Source of the DNA: Podaxis mareebaensis
Lineage: Eukaryota; Basidiomycota; Agaricomycetes; Agaricales; Agaricaceae
Reading direction: 5' to 3'
Length of the DNA: 38,972 nt
Assembly: GCA_018524725.1 (NCBI GenBank)
Contig: JAEUWP010000539.1
Coordinates: 1 to 38,972, forward strand
Position numbers and translations under genes: made by a program. Shown one piece after another: positions 34,797-38,972 of this stretch. The notes under the pieces are model-generated. The model was not told the DNA's origin and ran no database searches. It was given only the letters and a program-made list of their open reading frames with translations. Position 1 is the first letter of the stretch. Each line of letters begins with the position of its first letter.

Positions 34797-37778
34797 TTAG
34801 TGAAGGTTGTTCTTCCTTTTATAAGCATTGAGGATTTGCTGTGCATTGGAGAATGCAGACTGCAGTTCCCATGTATTTTCGGAGTGTGGATAGCCAGTCC
34901 ACTTGACTAGGAATTTGAAGCAGTTGCACAGTTTTTGATGATTTAGGATGGCTTCAACTTCATAATGTTCCTCATTATTATGCAGTTCTGGTGCAGGTCG
35001 CAGGTAGTGTTTTCCATATAAGTTATTTTCAGTCACTGGAGTAAGTAGAGTGGCATGAAACACAGGGTGAATTCTCCATGTTTTGGGCAACTTTAGTTCA
35101 AAGTTGACTGCAGATATCTTCTTGATGATTTCAAATGGTCCTTTGCATTTTGGGATGAGTTTTCTTGATTTAACTTGCAATGGAAGATTGCATGTGTCTA
35201 ACCATACTTGGTCTCCTATGGAGTAGGTGGGGAGTTGATAGTTGGCTGTGTATCTTGCCATGATTTGACAGGCATGGTTGTGTGCTTGAATAGCACAGTG
35301 GCAGGCTTCTGTTAGTTGATTCATGTGGTCTTCTGCTGATGGATTGTTTGTGGGTTCTATTTCTGTTGGAAATGCTTTTGGAGTGTAACCATAAAGTAGT
35401 TGGAATGGAGTTTCAGAGCATCCAGCATGGGGATGATTGTTGTGGCAGAATTCATAGATTGGAAGGTACTTGCTCCATTTGTTTGGGTTGCTTGAAGTGG
35501 CAATAGCGAGATAGGTCTCAATTTCTTGATTGAAATGTTCAGTGGATCCATCAGTTTGCAGATGGTAAGCTGTAGAGTAGGCAGGCTTGATGTTGAGGAG
35601 TTTGTACAGTTCTTGTATTGCTTTGGATGCAAATTGGGGGTCATGATCTGAGATGACCTTATCAGGAAGGCCATATTGCAAAAATAGGCAGTTGACCAAA
35701 ATAGAAGCAATGACTTGGCTGTCAGCAGTCTTCATAGTAGGGGCTAAAATTATCCCCTTTGTTAGGCCATGGTCCACTATGGCCAAAATAGAATCATATC
35801 CATGGGATAGCAGTAGATCCATAATTAGATCCATTGAGATTTGTGAAAAGGGTCACATTGATTGTGGCACTGGGATTGGTTGGTAAGGTGGCTTGTCTGG
35901 TCATCTAATGATCTTGTGCCACTGGCAATTAACATATTTGGTGATGTAGTCCTTCATGGCTAGCCAGTAAACATATTCAGTGAGTTTGCATAGGGTTTCA
36001 GCTATTCTGGGGTGTCCTGTGGTTTGATGATTGTGTACTTGTTGGAGTAATCTGCAGTGCAGTGATGGTTCATTGGGGATTAGGATTCTGTTCCCATAAG
36101 TAGGTAATTCTTGATCCAGTGTGTCATCATCATTGGGATCTATCATTTCTCAATGCTTCTTGATGACTTGTTTGTCATCTTCTGTAATGATGGCAATCAT
36201 TGATTGATTGAATATGGTAATGTCTTGGTTTTCAGGTTCTTGTGGTGCATAGTTGGGTCATCTAGACAGTGCATCTGCTGGTCCATTCTTCCAACCAGGG
36301 ATGTGTTTGATCTTGAGGTTAGGTTGGAAACATTGCATGAATTGTACCCAGCAAACTTGTCACTTGTTGAGGGTTTGTGGCTCTTTGTAGTGGGACAGGT
36401 TTTCATGGTCACTCCAGACAATGATTTCATGGAGTGATCCTTCAAGGTAGTGGTGCCATGTGTGCAGTGCAATAATTATAGCTAGCCATTCAAGTTCTGA
36501 GCAATGATAATTGCATTCTGTTGGAGTAAAGGCTTTGGAATGGAAGGCTATTGGGCAATGAATGCTGTTTTCATCTTTCTGGTAGAGTACAGCTCCTTCT
36601 GTGTACTGTGATGCATCAGTTTTGATTTCAAAAGGTTTTGATGGGTCTGGTGCAATAAGAATAGGTTGATCTTTGAATTTCCTTTTGAGTTCATCAAAGG
36701 CTTGTTGGTGTTCAGGTTTCCATTCAAACTTGACATTCTTGGACATTAATGTGTTTAGTGGTGCTGTGTGTTTAGAATAATTTCAGATGAATTGTTGGTA
36801 AAAGTTGCAGAATCTGATGAATTTTTGGACATCCCAAGTTGTCTTTGGTGTAGGCCAATTCTTGATACCTTCAAGTTTGGTGGCATCCATTTCAATTGAG
36901 GTAGGAGTGACTACTGCTCCTAGGTATTTGATGCATTGTTTCTCAAATTCACATTTCTTGGGTTTGAGATATAAGTCATGTTTTTGGAGTATTTCGAGTA
37001 CTTCTCAGGTGATTTGTTGTAGTTCTTCCTGAGTTTTGGCATGAATTAGAATGTCGTCCATGTAGACAAGTACTTGTCCTCTTTGAATAAGATGAGCAAA
37101 GATGTGATCCATCATAGATTGAAAGGTTGCAGGGCTGTTGCACATTCCAAAGAATATGATAGTAGGTTCAAATAATCCTCTAGGTGTTTTGAAGGCTCCT
37201 TTCCATTGATCACCTTTGCGAATGCAAATATTGTTGTATCCAGCTTGTATGTCAAATTTCATAAACCATTTTGATCCTTTGAGTTTGTCAAGTAGTGAAG
37301 ATATAAGGGGTATCAGATATGCATTCTTGATTGTATGTGTGTTGAGGTAGTGATAGTCTTGACATGGTCATAGTTTGCTGTCTTTCTTTCCTACAAAGAA
37401 GAAAGGTGATGCCATGGGTGATTCAGAAGGATGAATGTATCCTTTAGCAAGGTTTTTGTCAATGAACTTGTCAAGTTCCTGCATTTCAATAGGTGATAGT
37501 TGGTATGGTTTGAATGATTTAGGCTCGAATGAGTCTTTGAGTTTGATCTTGTGATCCCAAGGTCTGCTTGGTGGGAATTGTGATGCTTTCTTCTCGGAAA
37601 ATACATTGAGGTAGTCATAGAATTCCTTTGGAATGACTTTTCATGGATCAGATTCTTTCTTTTGATCTCCATATTGCTGTGTGATGGCTTGTGAAGCATT
37701 TGCCTTGAAGTTGATTTCTAGGAATGATTCAGGTTCCAGGGTAATGTGGTTGAGTTCATCGATTTCTTCTTCTTCCAT
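34797..37778 (-). pseudogene. Pol polyprotein of the minus-strand Gypsy, interrupted by TGA
   Basis: A single frame of 994 codons from ATG 37778 to TAA 34799-34797. The start is an acidic segment (MEEEEIDELNHITLEPESF), followed by the RT with YMDD intact (near 37063-37052), RNase H (about 36700-36250, with CSELEWLAIIIALHTW), an integrase zinc-binding segment (about 36060-35920), the DDE core with SDHDPQFAS and a Glu-containing STEHFNQEIE, and a C-terminal chromodomain with KFLVKWTGYPHSENTWE (about 34930-34870). Nine in-frame stops interrupt it and all nine are TGA; I checked the whole frame and found no TAA or TAG. No gag or protease motif precedes it in the window. Confidence 0.85.
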
Positions 37779-38676
37779 GGTATGAAGTGTTACAATCCTC
37801 TAGCTTCCATCTTCATCTGTGCCACCTTTCCTCTCTCTCAGTTGTTCTCCATCTCTTTGTCATGTTTGCCTCCCACTACTCCAGGACTCTACTCTTGCCT
37901 CATCTCAACTCTCATTGGTCTCACCTCAGGTCTTCCAAAGTCATGTTATCTTTAGTACTTGGGCTCAGTGATATGTTGTATAATAATAGCTTGTCTTCTG
38001 TAGATCTCATCTTACCTCGGGCTTGGTCAACTATACTTAGAGTACTGAGGTAACTACAAAGATTCTCCTTTAGGACATGTAGAATAGCAATTGTGCCAGT
38101 ATTTAGATAGCTTGTAAAGTAAGTAGAACTTAGCTTTATGATCATTTGTACATAGTGTAAGAATAGTGAGGACTGTCTTCTGCTTTATCTTCTTGCTGCA
38201 TGAGAGCTCTACCTGCCTCGACAGGATAACTGGTGTAACAGCTAAACCTATGGAGTAGCCTGCAACCTTACAAGTCATATCTCTCCCTAGGCAGTCCCTG
38301 TGAGATCTCCAGCCAGCCTCTAGTTCTTTCCAGAGAACAGATGGGCATTCCACTTCAGGAACTTAATAGTGCTGTGTTGCGTCTTAGGACAGTATCTCTC
38401 TGCACTGAGATGATATGTAGAAACTGTCTCTACATAACAGAATCATAAAGCTACACTTCCACTCCTTACCTTCTCTTTTGTCCTTGTGGCTATGAGTTGA
38501 CCCAAGTCTCCTGCAAGATAATTTCAGTGGAGCATCCTCAGCCAAAGTCTCCTGCAAGATAACTTCAGTGGAGCACCATCTGACCTTTTGTCCAGACTGT
38601 TGTCCAACACATCTTGTTTACCCCTGCCTATTACTAGGTGTACACCATCCAATCCATACCCTTGACTCCCTCCTCC
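37779..38676. other. Region upstream of minus-strand pol, no gene recognised
   Basis: On the minus strand gag would be expected here, but no zinc knuckle or long frame was found; the longest frames are about 75-100 codons and look random. It may be non-coding leader, a decayed LTR, or another insertion. The only structure noted is the tandem repeat at 38504-38575. Confidence 0.4.
38504..38575 (+). repeat. Two-copy tandem repeat, 31-bp unit, 41-bp period
   Basis: AAGTCTCCTGCAAGATAA at 38504 recurs at 38545 and continues for 31 bp with a single T/C difference. It may be a duplicated promoter element of a nearby LTR. Confidence 0.75.
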
Positions 38677-38972
38677 TGTTATAGTGAGGCCACTTCAGTC
38701 CATAAAGAGGCCCAATATGTATCCTAAGATCATATCAAAGGAGACTTCTTGTGTACTAACAGATAGATTACCTTTAGACACTGACAGAGTCAATGCATCA
38801 AGATAACTATTACTTATAGTTGCACAATATGTCTACTCCTCAATAGAATCCTTAAGCAACTTAGAGAGTGATAGAGATATATAAGAAAACTTAATTCATA
38901 TCACTTATTGTTGATAAAGACTTTCTATTCGAGTCTCCACCTAACCAAGTAGAAACGATGCTTTCTACTTGT
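38677..38972 (+). repeat. Partial LTR, same family as 30723-31389
   Basis: Begins TGTTATAG and aligns with the first roughly 300 bp of the solo LTR, running to the window end. Many differences are TG in one copy versus CA in the other, pointing to ancestral CG. It could be another solo LTR or the 5' LTR of an element continuing past the edge. Confidence 0.8.

Larger units (their letters stand above)
20102..37778 (-). mobile_element. Minus-strand Ty3/Gypsy element, split by a nested insertion
   Basis: The coding remains run right to left: pol 37778-34797, a small ORF 34787-34221 and a larger ORF 21805-20102. The plus-strand Gypsy (21856-34195) is inserted between the last two. No gag or flanking LTR was identified; gag may lie beyond the right edge. 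Without the insertion the visible part is about 5.3 kb. It belongs to the chromodomain-bearing Gypsy (chromovirus) group, judged by the C-terminal chromodomain of pol. Confidence 0.7.

Noticed and set aside
1..38972. tRNA, rRNA genes and CRISPR arrays
   Set aside because: No cloverleaf with a T-loop consensus, no rRNA-like stretch and no regularly spaced repeats were found by eye.

Overview
The window looks like nuclear DNA of a mushroom-forming basidiomycete (Agaricomycetes). Host genes are split by many short GT-AG introns of about 48-80 bp, genes are densely packed, and there is a NACHT NTPase fused to a fungal-type kinase. No bacterial signatures, CRISPR array or rRNA gene is visible. Exon models were read by hand from conserved protein frames and phase-compatible splice sites. 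Layout: positions 1 to about 13300 are an ordinary gene-rich block with normal CpG content. It holds a calpain-type cysteine protease (523-3276, +), a truncated SAM methyltransferase (4028-4553, +), an unrecognised small gene with one in-frame stop (4813-5181, +), mitochondrial ribosomal protein S29/RSM23 (5625-7367, +), the ubiquitin E2 variant MMS2 (7473-8047, -), the ESCRT-0 subunit HSE1/STAM (8215-11697, +, divergent from MMS2), and a five-exon gene for a tiny secreted six-cysteine peptide with a cystine-knot-like spacing (12843-13269, +). Positions 13650-17838 carry a NACHT-kinase gene of NLR-like architecture. It is broken twice: by a 1112-bp hairpin transposon with two 504-bp inverted arms and a 3-bp target duplication (14523-15634), and by a TGA codon in the kinase glycine-rich loop (16859). 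From about 18386 to the end the window is a nested transposon cluster that is poor in CpG. It contains a Copia-type LTR with primer-binding site (18386-19020). A minus-strand Ty3/Gypsy element carries pol (37778 to 34797) and two further ORFs (34787-34221 and 21805-20102). A complete 12,340-bp plus-strand Gypsy element (21856-34195; identical-length 263-bp LTRs; 5-bp duplication ttgag) is inserted between those two ORFs. A 667-bp solo LTR (30723-31389; duplication ggtct) sits inside that element, and a second partial copy of the same LTR runs off the right edge (38677-38972). Main points of interest: (1) Almost every stop codon interrupting the transposon genes is TGA. All LTR-LTR differences in the plus-strand Gypsy, and most in the solo-LTR pair, are transitions at inferred former CpG sites, often TG in one copy and CA in the other. 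This is a CpG-methylation decay signature, not classical RIP, and it also explains loss of a catalytic RT aspartate and the integrase glutamate. (2) Both Gypsy families carry large unrecognised ORFs downstream of the integrase-chromodomain. (3) Removing the hairpin element and one copy of its target duplication restores the NACHT reading frame exactly, so the insertion is readable to the base. (4) The secreted peptide gene has 14-nt and 4-nt micro-exons that together add six codons and one cysteine.
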